A program made the translations under genes and the position numbers. This document shows positions 1 through 6,642 of a stretch of 14,021 nucleotides of DNA, piece after piece (the stretch's first letter is position 1; the number at the start of each line of letters is the position of its first letter). This DNA is from Bacteroidaceae bacterium (GTDB lineage: Bacteria > Bacteroidota > Bacteroidia > Bacteroidales > Bacteroidaceae), in contig JAILIJ010000033.1 in the NCBI GenBank assembly GCA_024695315.1, positions 1 to 14,021 of the forward strand. The letters are read 5' to 3'. The notes beneath the pieces are model-generated. The model saw nothing but the letters and a program-made list of their open reading frames with translations, was not told the DNA's origin and did no database searches.

Positions 1-86
1 CCTGTTGCTACAGAGCTGCCAGCGAGGATGCTTGCACGAAGTTTGTTGCTGCGAACATTTACTTCAGGTGTTATATATTTTTTCAT
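1..86 (-). CDS. 5' part of a small Bacteroidales-type ORF, function unknown
   Basis: An ATG at position 86 on the minus strand opens a frame that stays open to the window edge for 28 complete codons, reading MKKYITPEVNVRSNKLRASI and then LAGSSVAT. Very short Bacteroidales proteins beginning MKK-Y/T-x-x-P-E/A and continuing into a hydrophobic or small-residue stretch ending near G-S are common in these genomes, and this reads like the start of one. No function is known to me and the 3' end is outside the window. No promoter matching TAnnTTTG is visible in the 150 bp between it and the larger minus-strand gene upstream, so it may be read from that gene's transcript. The call rests on resemblance and an open frame only. 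Confidence 0.5.
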   Translation of the reverse strand, partial: MKKYITPEVNVRSNKLRASILAGSSVAT

Positions 87-238
87 TTTATAAATGCTTT
101 TTTAGTTAATAATTTGGATTTCGAAAGTAGTTAATGAGTAGGCGGAAAAACATACCGCGAATAGTCATCTTCGTCTCTTATGTTTCTTTTTTTTAGTTAT
201 TCCTTATCCACTTTCGAGACATTAAAAAGTTTCTAAAA

Positions 239-1942
239 TTATTTGATAGTAACCTTCACGCCGTTGTGAATGAACATACCAGGAGTAGAAGGCTTGCCAT
301 TGAGCTTAACGCCCTGAACTGTGTACCATTCGCCAGCAGCATCAAAGAAATCGAGCAAGTCGCCAGAAACTTCTGAGATTGAAGTTGGCTCACCGTCAAT
401 ATTGAGTGAAATACGCTTTGCTGCGTTTGCCACTGTCTCATCGAGAGTGAAGTATGCGCGGAATCCGTTGATAGTTGCAGGCATAGCATTTGGGTAGAAG
501 AGGGTGTTGTTAGCTCCGAGGAAAAGCATGCTCTCCTTGTCGCCTTCTACTGTGTGAGGCTTGGCTGATGTTGCAACGAAAGAAACTCCATTGAATGATG
601 TCTCAGGATAAGTTATTCCCATCATCATCTCAAGATCTTTATCAATAGCATATCCTACTAGCATTGGTTCTTTTACTGTGGTATTAACCTTCAAAAGGTA
701 TGGAGTATTGGCAAATAACATATCTGATTCAGACGCAAATGTGACAGTTTCAAATTCGAGGCTAAGCTGATCATCATTGAGAGTAGCGTTTGTGAGTCGT
801 TTAAATGTCCAGTTATTTTCGCCAAAAGTCGTATTTAAGTATTGGTCGTTAAAAAATAATGGACTGCTGAAAGTGTTATAGCATCCTGCTGCAAAAGTAC
901 GATTTTTTAGATAGAAGTTCATAATAGATAATTGTTCACCTTCTGTCAAATCGCTATTGTCTTCTGTATCATATATTTCCATTATTTTTGACAACTCTAC
1001 CGCATATGATGATGAAATTAATTCTAAGAAATCGTCAATTTCAAATTCTTTAGCATTAATTGGAGTAGGATTAAAATCCTCATCATATGTTAATACGTTG
1101 TAATTAGAAGGGATTGTAATGGATTTTTGATCGCCATCATAGTGAATTCTAGAGTTAGATATTTGCACATTTCCATTTACATCATCTTTACTATTTACCA
1201 GATTTAGATTATTATTGACGATAATATCAAAAACTAAGTCTGATGAGTAATTATCAATACAGCCTCCATACATATTTAGGTCATTGGTATAGAATGTAGC
1301 ACCATTACCACCCTGTAAGTTTCCGGAATATGAGGTAATTGTCTGTGTGATCAAAGTAGGAATTCCGGCTAAAGTAATATCTCCATTTGTTTTTGCTAAT
1401 ACGATTTGTCCGTAATTAACAATATGAGCAACAGCAACAGCTACCGTGTTAGCTGGTGCACTTACTTCAAAATCAAAAAATTTGTTTCTGTCAAAGTAAG
1501 AAATTGTGTTGGTTTCATGTGCGTATAGACACAAAGAGTCTGTATTATTATTAGAATAAACAATACCCTCTTTATAAATAAGGTCTTCATTACCTTCGAA
1601 CACTAATCTAGGACCTTCGCTGTACGTTCCATTATAATTGTAAACTTGCTGATTGATGATCTTGACTGTTCCGTTGATTAGAACCGGATGGTTGAATGTG
1701 ACATCATAATCAACAACATACCATCCGCTTGTGAGCTCAGTCTCTTCTCCTGTAAGGATTGAAACTTCAGACTTGTCAAGGTATTGTACTTTTCCGTACT
1801 CATCTGTGTAAGGAATCTTTTCTCCTTTGAGATATGGATTTAATGATTGTACAACATCACCTGCCATCATATTTGTCGCAGATGTAATTGCAAAAGCAAA
1901 TAATAGTAATGCTTTTGCAGAAAATGTAATGATTTTCTTCAT
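239..1942 (-). CDS. exported protein with Prevotella-type C-terminus, function unknown
   Basis: Encodes 567 residues. Residues 1-28 form a clear Sec signal peptide: MKK, a hydrophobic run (ALLLFAFAITSA) and a probable cleavage site after MAG. The middle, about residues 150-290, is rich in Asn, Asp, Thr and Ile with short alternating strands (TNGDITLAGIPTLI, VFDIIVNNNLNLV), which suggests a beta-rich or solenoid region. The final 40 residues (SISEVSG, then WYTVQGVKLNGKP, then PGMFIHNGVKVTIK) match the ending seen on many Prevotella exported proteins, and the region before it (NTLFYPNAMPATINGFRAYF) belongs to the same C-terminal module. I infer a secreted or surface-attached protein; no enzymatic motif is visible. 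A good promoter lies about 100 bp upstream. It is not part of the aromatic operon, whose terminator lies between them. Confidence 0.85.
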   Translation of the reverse strand: MKKIITFSAKALLLFAFAITSATNMMAGDVVQSLNPYLKGEKIPYTDEYGKVQYLDKSEVSILTGEETELTSGWYVVDYDVTFNHPVLINGTVKIINQQVYNYNGTYSEGPRLVFEGNEDLIYKEGIVYSNNNTDSLCLYAHETNTISYFDRNKFFDFEVSAPANTVAVAVAHIVNYGQIVLAKTNGDITLAGIPTLITQTITSYSGNLQGGNGATFYTNDLNMYGGCIDNYSSDLVFDIIVNNNLNLVNSKDDVNGNVQISNSRIHYDGDQKSITIPSNYNVLTYDEDFNPTPINAKEFEIDDFLELISSSYAVELSKIMEIYDTEDNSDLTEGEQLSIMNFYLKNRTFAAGCYNTFSSPLFFNDQYLNTTFGENNWTFKRLTNATLNDDQLSLEFETVTFASESDMLFANTPYLLKVNTTVKEPMLVGYAIDKDLEMMMGITYPETSFNGVSFVATSAKPHTVEGDKESMLFLGANNTLFYPNAMPATINGFRAYFTLDETVANAAKRISLNIDGEPTSISEVSGDLLDFFDAAGEWYTVQGVKLNGKPSTPGMFIHNGVKVTIK

Positions 1943-2039
1943 AAATTTTTTTGATAAAAAATTATTAAGTATATAATTATCGCAATGTAAAATTGAATTA
2001 CATATTGATGAACATTTTTTTTCTATTCGATTTTGTAGG

Positions 2040-2071
2040 CAAAGTTAAATAAAATTTTGTTTCTATACAAG
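2040..2071 (-). promoter_or_regulatory. promoter of the exported-protein gene
   Basis: On the minus strand the -7 box is TAACTTTG (2047-2040), an exact match to TAnnTTTG. The -33 box is CTTG (2071-2068), matching TTG of TTTG, 20 bp away. Transcription would begin near 2033, giving a leader of about 90 nt before the ATG at 1942. The leader holds a small hairpin, ATGTAA/TTACAT, at 1985-2003, whose role is unknown. Confidence 0.65.
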
Positions 2072-2174
2072 AAATTTCATTTTATTTTTCTATGGATATC
2101 TTATTATTGAGTGATGTGAGATATTTTTTTATATGTAAAAGGTTGTGTTTGGGTAAGATTTTTTTATGTCAAGT

Positions 2175-2246
2175 AAAAAAGATGAAGTTAGAGAGAAGTT
2201 AAAGAGATGAGAACGGTTTACATCTCTTTAACTTCCATCTAACTTC
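2175..2246 (-). terminator. long intrinsic terminator of the aromatic operon
   Basis: A near-perfect inverted repeat pairs 2184-2192 with 2238-2246 (9 bp) and 2195-2209 with 2221-2235 (15 bp), separated by a 2x2 internal loop and closed by an 11-nt loop. On the minus strand it is followed after 3 nt by six U residues (2180-2175), the orientation expected for ending transcription of the gene stopping at 2361. The hairpin is unusually long, about 24 bp. The plus side has only four T after it, so plus-strand termination would be weak. The 114 bp between the stop codon and the hairpin show no ORF or other signal. Confidence 0.85.
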
Positions 2247-2360
2247 TTTTAATGGTCACTCAAGTAGTGTTTTGCCAAGCTTGTGAAGTGTGAGTTATTC
2301 ATCTTTCAAGCTCAATATTAACGTCTTGAGGTTGAGTGGTAGAAGAGCATGTGGCACAAA

Positions 2361-3134
2361 TCACTTAATGTTAGCACGAATCTTGGTGAGATAGTGCTGC
2401 ATGTGTTCTTCGTCGCGTGAGTCTATAATGTCGATAATCTCTTTCATCTCTTCGCGAATCTGCTCTACATGTTCCTTGGTGTAAGGATTGAAGAGTATTT
2501 CACGTAGCAAGCAGTCGTCTTCGCTCAATACGCCTTTGGCAATTTGCATGTGGCGCTTGAAGGTGGTACCTGGTGCGTCTTGATGCTTCATGACTGCGGC
2601 GAAGGCGAAGGTGGAGATAAATGGTATGCTTAGGGAGTAGGCTACGGTCTTGTCGTGCTCCTCAAAAGAGTATTCGCAGATATGGAGTCCGAGTTTGTTG
2701 TAGAGTTCCTTGAAGAAGCATCGTCCCATGAAGTCGCCTTCGCTAATGATGATGGCGTTCTCAGAAGAGAGCTGTCCCAGATTGGCGAATGTAGGTCCGA
2801 ACATAGGGTGGGTACTTACGTATCGCATACCTGTCTTTTCGTAGAAGTCTTTGAATCCTGTCTTTACGCTGCTTATGTCGCTAAGAATACAAGTTGATTC
2901 CAGGTGTGGGATGACTTGTTCAAACACGTTGAGTGTGTATTTGAGGCTAACGGCATTAATGACGAGTTCTGGCTTGAAGGTGTCTATTTCTTCTAGGCTT
3001 GTGAATCGCTGGCAGTTGTAAGTGAAGCGTAGTCTTTTGGCATCTATCTCGTAGACGCCGACTTCGTGGTCGAAAGAGAGCAGGTCGCAGAAGAAGCTTC
3101 CCATTTTTCCTGCTCCAAGAATGAGTATTTTCAT
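2361..3134 (-). CDS. tyrA: prephenate dehydrogenase (tyrosine branch)
   Basis: Encodes 257 residues. Oxidatively decarboxylates prephenate to 4-hydroxyphenylpyruvate in the cytosol, using NAD(P). The N-terminus is a Rossmann fold with GAGKMG at 7-12 and an acidic residue (E29) at the end of the second strand, which favours NAD. SDISSVK (85-91) and STHPMFGP (107-114) are the family's conserved segments; H109 lies where the catalytic His is expected. The C-terminal half is helical, as in the dimerisation domain, and there is no ACT domain, so allosteric Tyr control is not evident in the protein. It starts 11 nt after the DAHP synthase gene and is last in the operon. Some annotations call such short proteins arogenate/prephenate dehydrogenase; the substrate cannot be settled from sequence. 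Confidence 0.93.
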   Translation of the reverse strand: MKILILGAGKMGSFFCDLLSFDHEVGVYEIDAKRLRFTYNCQRFTSLEEIDTFKPELVINAVSLKYTLNVFEQVIPHLESTCILSDISSVKTGFKDFYEKTGMRYVSTHPMFGPTFANLGQLSSENAIIISEGDFMGRCFFKELYNKLGLHICEYSFEEHDKTVAYSLSIPFISTFAFAAVMKHQDAPGTTFKRHMQIAKGVLSEDDCLLREILFNPYTKEHVEQIREEMKEIIDIIDSRDEEHMQHYLTKIRANIK

Positions 3135-3145
3135 CCTTCTTTTCT

Positions 3146-4213
3146 TTATTTTTTGTTCAAGATTTCAATCTGCTGGTTTACGCTTTCCTCGTGGATAGCT
3201 TCGAAGATTTGCTTCACACAATCGGCGTTGATTCCGCAAAGTGTGCCTTGAGCGCCTCGCTTTTCGAGAATCTCGTTGTAGCGGCTTGTCTGAAGAACAG
3301 TCATTCCGTGCTCCTTCTTGTACTGACCGATTTCGCGGCTTACTCGCATACGCTTTGCGAGCAGGTCCATGATGTTGTTGTCGATTTCGTCGATTTGCTT
3401 GCGAAGAGCCGTAATGTTTTCTGTTGTGACGATTTCGTCGCGGATGACGAGAATAGAGAGTATGTAGTCGAGGATGTCAGGAGTAACCTGCTGGCTTGCG
3501 TCGCTCCATGCTGCATCTGGGTTGCAGTGGCTCTCGATGATGAGACCGTCCATGCCGAGGTCCATAGCTTGCTGGCTAAGTGGTGCGATAAGGTCGCGAC
3601 GTCCTCCGATGTGGCTTGGGTCGTTGGCAATAGGGAGGTTAGGGATGCGGCGGTGAAGCTCGATTGGAATCTGCCACATAGGAAGGTTGCGGTAGATTTT
3701 CTTGTCGTAGCTTGAGAATCCGCGGTGGATGGCTCCAAGACGTTTGACGCCTGCTCCGTTGATACGCTCAAGTGCACCAATCCAAAGTTCAAGGTCTGGG
3801 TTTACTGGGTTCTTGACAAGTACTGGATTCTCTATTCCGCGCATTGAGTCGGCGAGTGCCTGCATGGCGAATGGGTTGGCTGTTGTACGTGCTCCTACCC
3901 AGAGTACGTCGATGCCGTACTTCAGTGCGAGCTCTACGTGTTCAGGAGTAGCAACTTCTGTAGCTGTGAGCATTCCAGTCTCTTTCTTTACCTCCTGCAT
4001 CCAAGGTAGGGCTTTCTCTCCATTTCCCTCGAAGCCTCCTGGCTTGGTACGTGGTTTCCAGATACCTGCACGGAACATGTGGCAACCCTTTTCTGCGAGT
4101 TGTCTTGCTGTTGTCATTACTTGCTCTTCTGTCTCGGCTGAGCATGGGCCTGCAATTACGAACGGACGTTCGTTGTCACTTGGTAAGCCTAATGGCTGAA
4201 GATCTAGTTCCAT
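3146..4213 (-). CDS. aroF: bifunctional DAHP synthase / chorismate mutase
   Basis: Encodes 355 residues. Residues 1 to about 260 are a KDPG-type (type I-beta) 3-deoxy-7-phosphoheptulonate synthase, which condenses phosphoenolpyruvate with erythrose 4-phosphate. Visible motifs are AGPCSAE (21-27, metal Cys24), KPRTKPGGFEG (53-63), GART (108-110 region), KNP (134-136), DPSHIGG (198-204, metal His201) and IIESH (Glu227). Residues from about 266 to 350 are an AroQ-type chorismate mutase helical bundle with Arg271, Arg288 and the Lys299/300 region in catalytic positions. In the Prevotella nigrescens homologue the two activities depend on each other and prephenate feeds back on the synthase; this is established for that protein and inferred here. 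The gene therefore supplies both the first committed step and the Phe/Tyr branch step. No separate ACT or N-terminal ferredoxin-like regulatory domain is present. The gene symbol is a convenience; aroG and aroA are also used. Confidence 0.95.
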   Translation of the reverse strand: MELDLQPLGLPSDNERPFVIAGPCSAETEEQVMTTARQLAEKGCHMFRAGIWKPRTKPGGFEGNGEKALPWMQEVKKETGMLTATEVATPEHVELALKYGIDVLWVGARTTANPFAMQALADSMRGIENPVLVKNPVNPDLELWIGALERINGAGVKRLGAIHRGFSSYDKKIYRNLPMWQIPIELHRRIPNLPIANDPSHIGGRRDLIAPLSQQAMDLGMDGLIIESHCNPDAAWSDASQQVTPDILDYILSILVIRDEIVTTENITALRKQIDEIDNNIMDLLAKRMRVSREIGQYKKEHGMTVLQTSRYNEILEKRGAQGTLCGINADCVKQIFEAIHEESVNQQIEILNKK

Positions 4214-4250
4214 ATATTTAGTATTTTATTTGTTCGTGAATGTTTTTATC

Positions 4251-5420
4251 TTATTTGCAGAAGACTTCCTTGATGCGGCGTAGTGCTTCTTGCATGTTTT
4301 CGTCTTTAGCGCAAAGTGATATGCGAAGGTATCGCTTACCGTTCGTTCCGAAGATGAATCCTGGTGTGAGGAAAACGCGTGCTTCGTGTAGGATTTTTTC
4401 TGTCAGGTCTTCCACGTCGGCATAGCTGTCTGGTATTCTTCCCCAAAGGAACATGCCTTGTTGTGTCGGGTCGAACTTGCAACCGAGTGTGTTCATGATT
4501 TCCTCAGCTATCTTTCGACGAGTGGCGTATGTCTCGATGTTGGCGTGTGTGTGCCATGCTTCGGTATTGTCGTATGCTTGTGCTGCTGCGAGCTGAAGCG
4601 GACGGAATGTTCCTGAGTCGATGTTTGACTTTATTTTCAGAATCCACTGTATGAATGTGCTGTTTGTTGCGGCCATTCCTACGCGCCATCCTGGCATGTT
4701 GTGTGATTTTGACATTGAGTTGAACTCTATGCAGCAGTCTTTTGCTCCTGGTATCTGAAGGATAGAGAGGTGTTCGTCCTTATTTAGGATGAAGGAGTAT
4801 GGATTGTCGTTTACTACAACGATGTCATGTTTCTTGGCGAAGGCTACGATCTTTTCGTAAAGTTCACGTGTGGCGCGTCCTCCTGTTGGCATGTTAGGGT
4901 AGTTGGTCCACATGAGTTTCACTCCGCTCAGGTCCATCTTTTCCAGCTGTTCGAAGTCAGGTTGCCATCCGTTGCTCTCGAGTAGGTCGTAGTTGACAAT
5001 CTGTTGTCCGAGAATCTTGCTTAGTGAAGTATAGGTAGGGTATCCTGGGTTTGGTACGAGTACTTTGTCTCCGGGATTGCAAAAAGCAAGTGTGACGTGG
5101 AGTATTCCTTCCTTACTTCCAATGAGAGGCTGTATTTCTGTGGCTGGATTGAGTTCCACATCGTACCAGCGCTTGTAGAATTTAGCCATGGCGTTGCGTA
5201 GCTCTGGAATACCCATTGTTGGCTGATAGCCGTGTGCGTCGGGTCTTTTTGCGTTTTCGCAGAGAACGTCTATTGTTTCTGCAGAAGGTGGCATATCAGG
5301 TGAGCCGATGGCGAGTGAAATGATATTTTTGCCTTCGGCGTTGAGCTTTGCTACTTCCTTTAGCTTTCTTGAAAAGTAATATTCTGAGACTTGTGAGAGT
5401 CTGTCAGCTGGCTGTATCAT
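4251..5420 (-). CDS. class I/II PLP aminotransferase, probably aromatic
   Basis: Encodes 389 residues, full length for fold-type I class I/II aminotransferases. Features in order: AIGSPD (37-42) and GYQPTMG (64-70) near the N-terminus, GSKEGI (101-106) and PGYPTY (125-130) of the cofactor pocket, NYPNMPTG (173-180) with the conserved Asn, NDNPYS (204-209) with the pyridine-contacting Asp, and SMSKSHNMPGWRVG (235-248) with the PLP-binding Lys238 and substrate Arg246. The position between prephenate dehydratase and DAHP synthase/chorismate mutase argues that it transaminates phenylpyruvate and 4-hydroxyphenylpyruvate to Phe and Tyr. The family also includes LL-diaminopimelate, alanine and aspartate aminotransferases, so the substrate is an inference from context. 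It lies 28 nt after pheA and 37 nt before the next gene. Confidence 0.9.
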   Translation of the reverse strand: MIQPADRLSQVSEYYFSRKLKEVAKLNAEGKNIISLAIGSPDMPPSAETIDVLCENAKRPDAHGYQPTMGIPELRNAMAKFYKRWYDVELNPATEIQPLIGSKEGILHVTLAFCNPGDKVLVPNPGYPTYTSLSKILGQQIVNYDLLESNGWQPDFEQLEKMDLSGVKLMWTNYPNMPTGGRATRELYEKIVAFAKKHDIVVVNDNPYSFILNKDEHLSILQIPGAKDCCIEFNSMSKSHNMPGWRVGMAATNSTFIQWILKIKSNIDSGTFRPLQLAAAQAYDNTEAWHTHANIETYATRRKIAEEIMNTLGCKFDPTQQGMFLWGRIPDSYADVEDLTEKILHEARVFLTPGFIFGTNGKRYLRISLCAKDENMQEALRRIKEVFCK

Positions 5421-5448
5421 ATTTGTATTATCCTAAATTGTTCTTTAA

Positions 5449-6291
5449 TTATAGTGTGCTTTTTCCTTCTCTATATTCACCTAAAATCTTGAACTGCTTG
5501 GTGAGAGGTCGTGTGGCGTCGATACTTTGGCGGTATCGTGTGTAGTCGTCGTAAGTAACGTCTACATAGAACATGTATTCCCACTCGCGTCCGATGATAG
5601 GAAGTGATTGAATCTTTGTGAGATTGATATTATAGAAAGAGAAAATTGAGAGTACTTGTGAGAGGGAGCCTTCATTGTGTTGAAGAGTGAAGACTATGCT
5701 GGCCTTGTTAGATTTCCTTGGGTTGCTTAATGCGTCTGCCTGCCAAGGGTCAGAAAGAACGAGAAAACGAGTGAAGTTGTGTTTGTTTGTTTCTATACCT
5801 TCTTCCAGGACTTTCATTCCGTATAGAGGAGCCGCGAATTTTGAACATATAGCGGCGTGTCCATGTAGTTGTTGTTCACTAATCATCTTTGCAGAACCTG
5901 CGGTATCGTCCGATTCCACTATTTTCATTTCTGGATGTGAGTGGAGGAAGTCGCGGCATTGCATAAGAGCCACTGGGTGTGAGTTTACTTCTTTGATATC
6001 CTTCCAGTCTTCATCTGGCAAGCACATGATGGAATGCGAGATGCGTAGTTTGTGTTCGCCTACGATTTGCATTCCGCTTTCACGTAGCAATTCATAGTTA
6101 TGAAGGAGTGAGCCGGCGATGGTGTTTTCTATAGCTACGAGGGCAAGGACGCTTGAGTCCTTCTTCATCTCCTTGAACACTTCTTCGAAAGTGTTGCAGC
6201 AGATGAGGCTGATGTCCTCTCCTTCAAAGTAGCGATGTGTAGCTACGTCGTGGAAACTGCCGATTTCTCCTTGTATTGCTATTTTTCTCAT
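5449..6291 (-). CDS. pheA: prephenate dehydratase (phenylalanine branch)
   Basis: Encodes 280 residues. Converts prephenate to phenylpyruvate in the cytosol. The catalytic part, about 1-180, shows IENTIAGS (54-61), DDTAGSA (128-134) and the TRF triad (174-176) needed for activity. An ACT domain follows at about 197-275. The usual Phe-binding signatures GALV and ESRP read GSLS (208-211) and QSLP (228-231), so the Arg of ESRP is absent; feedback by Phe may be altered, although the substitution may be normal for Bacteroidales. No chorismate mutase is fused to this protein, consistent with that activity sitting on the DAHP synthase. It is first in the operon, starting 17 nt after an attenuator terminator, so it and the three genes behind it depend on read-through. 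Confidence 0.94.
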   Translation of the reverse strand: MRKIAIQGEIGSFHDVATHRYFEGEDISLICCNTFEEVFKEMKKDSSVLALVAIENTIAGSLLHNYELLRESGMQIVGEHKLRISHSIMCLPDEDWKDIKEVNSHPVALMQCRDFLHSHPEMKIVESDDTAGSAKMISEQQLHGHAAICSKFAAPLYGMKVLEEGIETNKHNFTRFLVLSDPWQADALSNPRKSNKASIVFTLQHNEGSLSQVLSIFSFYNINLTKIQSLPIIGREWEYMFYVDVTYDDYTRYRQSIDATRPLTKQFKILGEYREGKSTL

Positions 6292-6308
6292 TACTTTATT
6301 ATAGATAT

Positions 6309-6336
6309 AAAAAAATCCCGCTCGTATGAGCGGGAT
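6309..6336 (-). terminator. attenuator terminator in the pheA leader
   Basis: On the minus strand ATCCCGCTC (6336-6328), loop ATAC and GAGCGGGAT (6323-6315) form a 9-bp, GC-rich perfect hairpin followed by a run of U down to 6309. It ends 17 nt before the pheA start codon, after the promoter and a leader ORF, so it can only act as a conditional terminator for the operon. A second GAGCGGGAT at 6389-6381 can capture the same 5' arm. Confidence 0.92.
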
Positions 6337-6356
6337 GATATTTTGTATTCGTATAG

Positions 6357-6440
6357 CCTTTTACCGTGTACACATATAAAATCCCGCTCTTACTTGTTGC
6401 TAAAGTAAAAGTAGTAATAAAAATATGTACCGTAAAATGG
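6357..6440 (-). promoter_or_regulatory. antiterminator segment and competing leader hairpin
   Basis: GTAAGAGCGGGAT (minus strand 6393-6381) overlaps the leader stop codon and can pair with ATCCCGCTCATAC (6336-6324): 9 bp plus 3 bp across one A-A mismatch, longer than the 9-bp terminator it would disrupt. Separately, the early leader-peptide codons (6440-6423, CCATTTTACGGTACATAT) can pair with 6377-6357 (ATATGTGTACAC then GGTAAAAGG) by about 16 pairs with small bulges, putting the antiterminator segment in a loop. The pairings are read directly; the switching is inferred. Confidence 0.75.
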
Positions 6441-6446
6441 TTTCAT
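6390..6446 (-). CDS. Phe/Tyr leader peptide of the aromatic operon
   Basis: An 18-codon ORF, MKPFYGTYFYYYFYFSNK followed by TAA, lies on the minus strand about 18 nt after the predicted transcription start of the pheA operon. Four codons are Phe (all TTT) and six are Tyr, with eight aromatic codons in the nine-residue run from residue 8 to 15 and its flanks. The stop codon abuts the antiterminator segment. This is the classic role of an attenuation leader: a ribosome short of charged tRNA-Phe or tRNA-Tyr stalls upstream and leaves the antiterminator free, while one that reaches the stop masks it and lets the terminator form. The peptide itself probably has no function. There is no Shine-Dalgarno sequence, as usual in this phylum. 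The ORF is too short for routine gene callers. Confidence 0.9.
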   Translation of the reverse strand: MKPFYGTYFYYYFYFSNK

Positions 6447-6470
6447 AATGTTTGCTTTTTTATTTGACTG

Positions 6471-6502
6471 CAAAATTATATAATATGATTTAAACTGCCA
6501 AC
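6471..6502 (-). promoter_or_regulatory. promoter of the aromatic operon
   Basis: The -7 box is TAATTTTG on the minus strand (6478-6471), an exact TAnnTTTG match. A -33 box GTTG (6502-6499) is 20 bp away; TTTG at 6505-6502 with a 23-bp spacer is an alternative. Transcription would start near 6464, just upstream of the leader peptide at 6446. The 50 bp to the left-reading terminator of the neighbouring operon (6552-6591) show nothing else. Confidence 0.75.
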
Positions 6503-6551
6503 AAAATATCGGAAAAAATTGCTTTTTGTGATTATATTGGTGTTAATTCAT

Positions 6552-6591
6552 AAAAAAAGAGTGCTTAAAACGTTTGGATTTTAAGCACTCT
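6552..6591 (-). terminator. terminator of the ABC/GntR/lipoprotein operon
   Basis: AGAGTGCTTAAAA (6558-6570) pairs perfectly over 13 bp with 6579-6591 around an 8-nt loop. On the minus strand it is followed by seven U (6558-6552). It lies about 50 bp after the stop codon at 6643 and insulates the downstream aromatic operon. Confidence 0.93.
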
Positions 6592-6642
6592 GCATGTTAA
6601 ATATCTTTTTTATAACCTTTTTGCTAATGTGTGACGTTAGGT

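Noticed and set aside
122..216. CGAAAGT (122-128) and ACTTTCG (210-216) as paired arms of a structured RNA
   Set aside because: Only 7 bp with an 81-nt loop in AT-rich sequence; chance is likely. The 87-238 spacer otherwise shows only a 4-bp GCGG/CCGC pairing.
3191..3715. 174-codon plus-strand ORF opposite the DAHP synthase gene
   Set aside because: Antisense shadow of a confidently identified gene; no family features.
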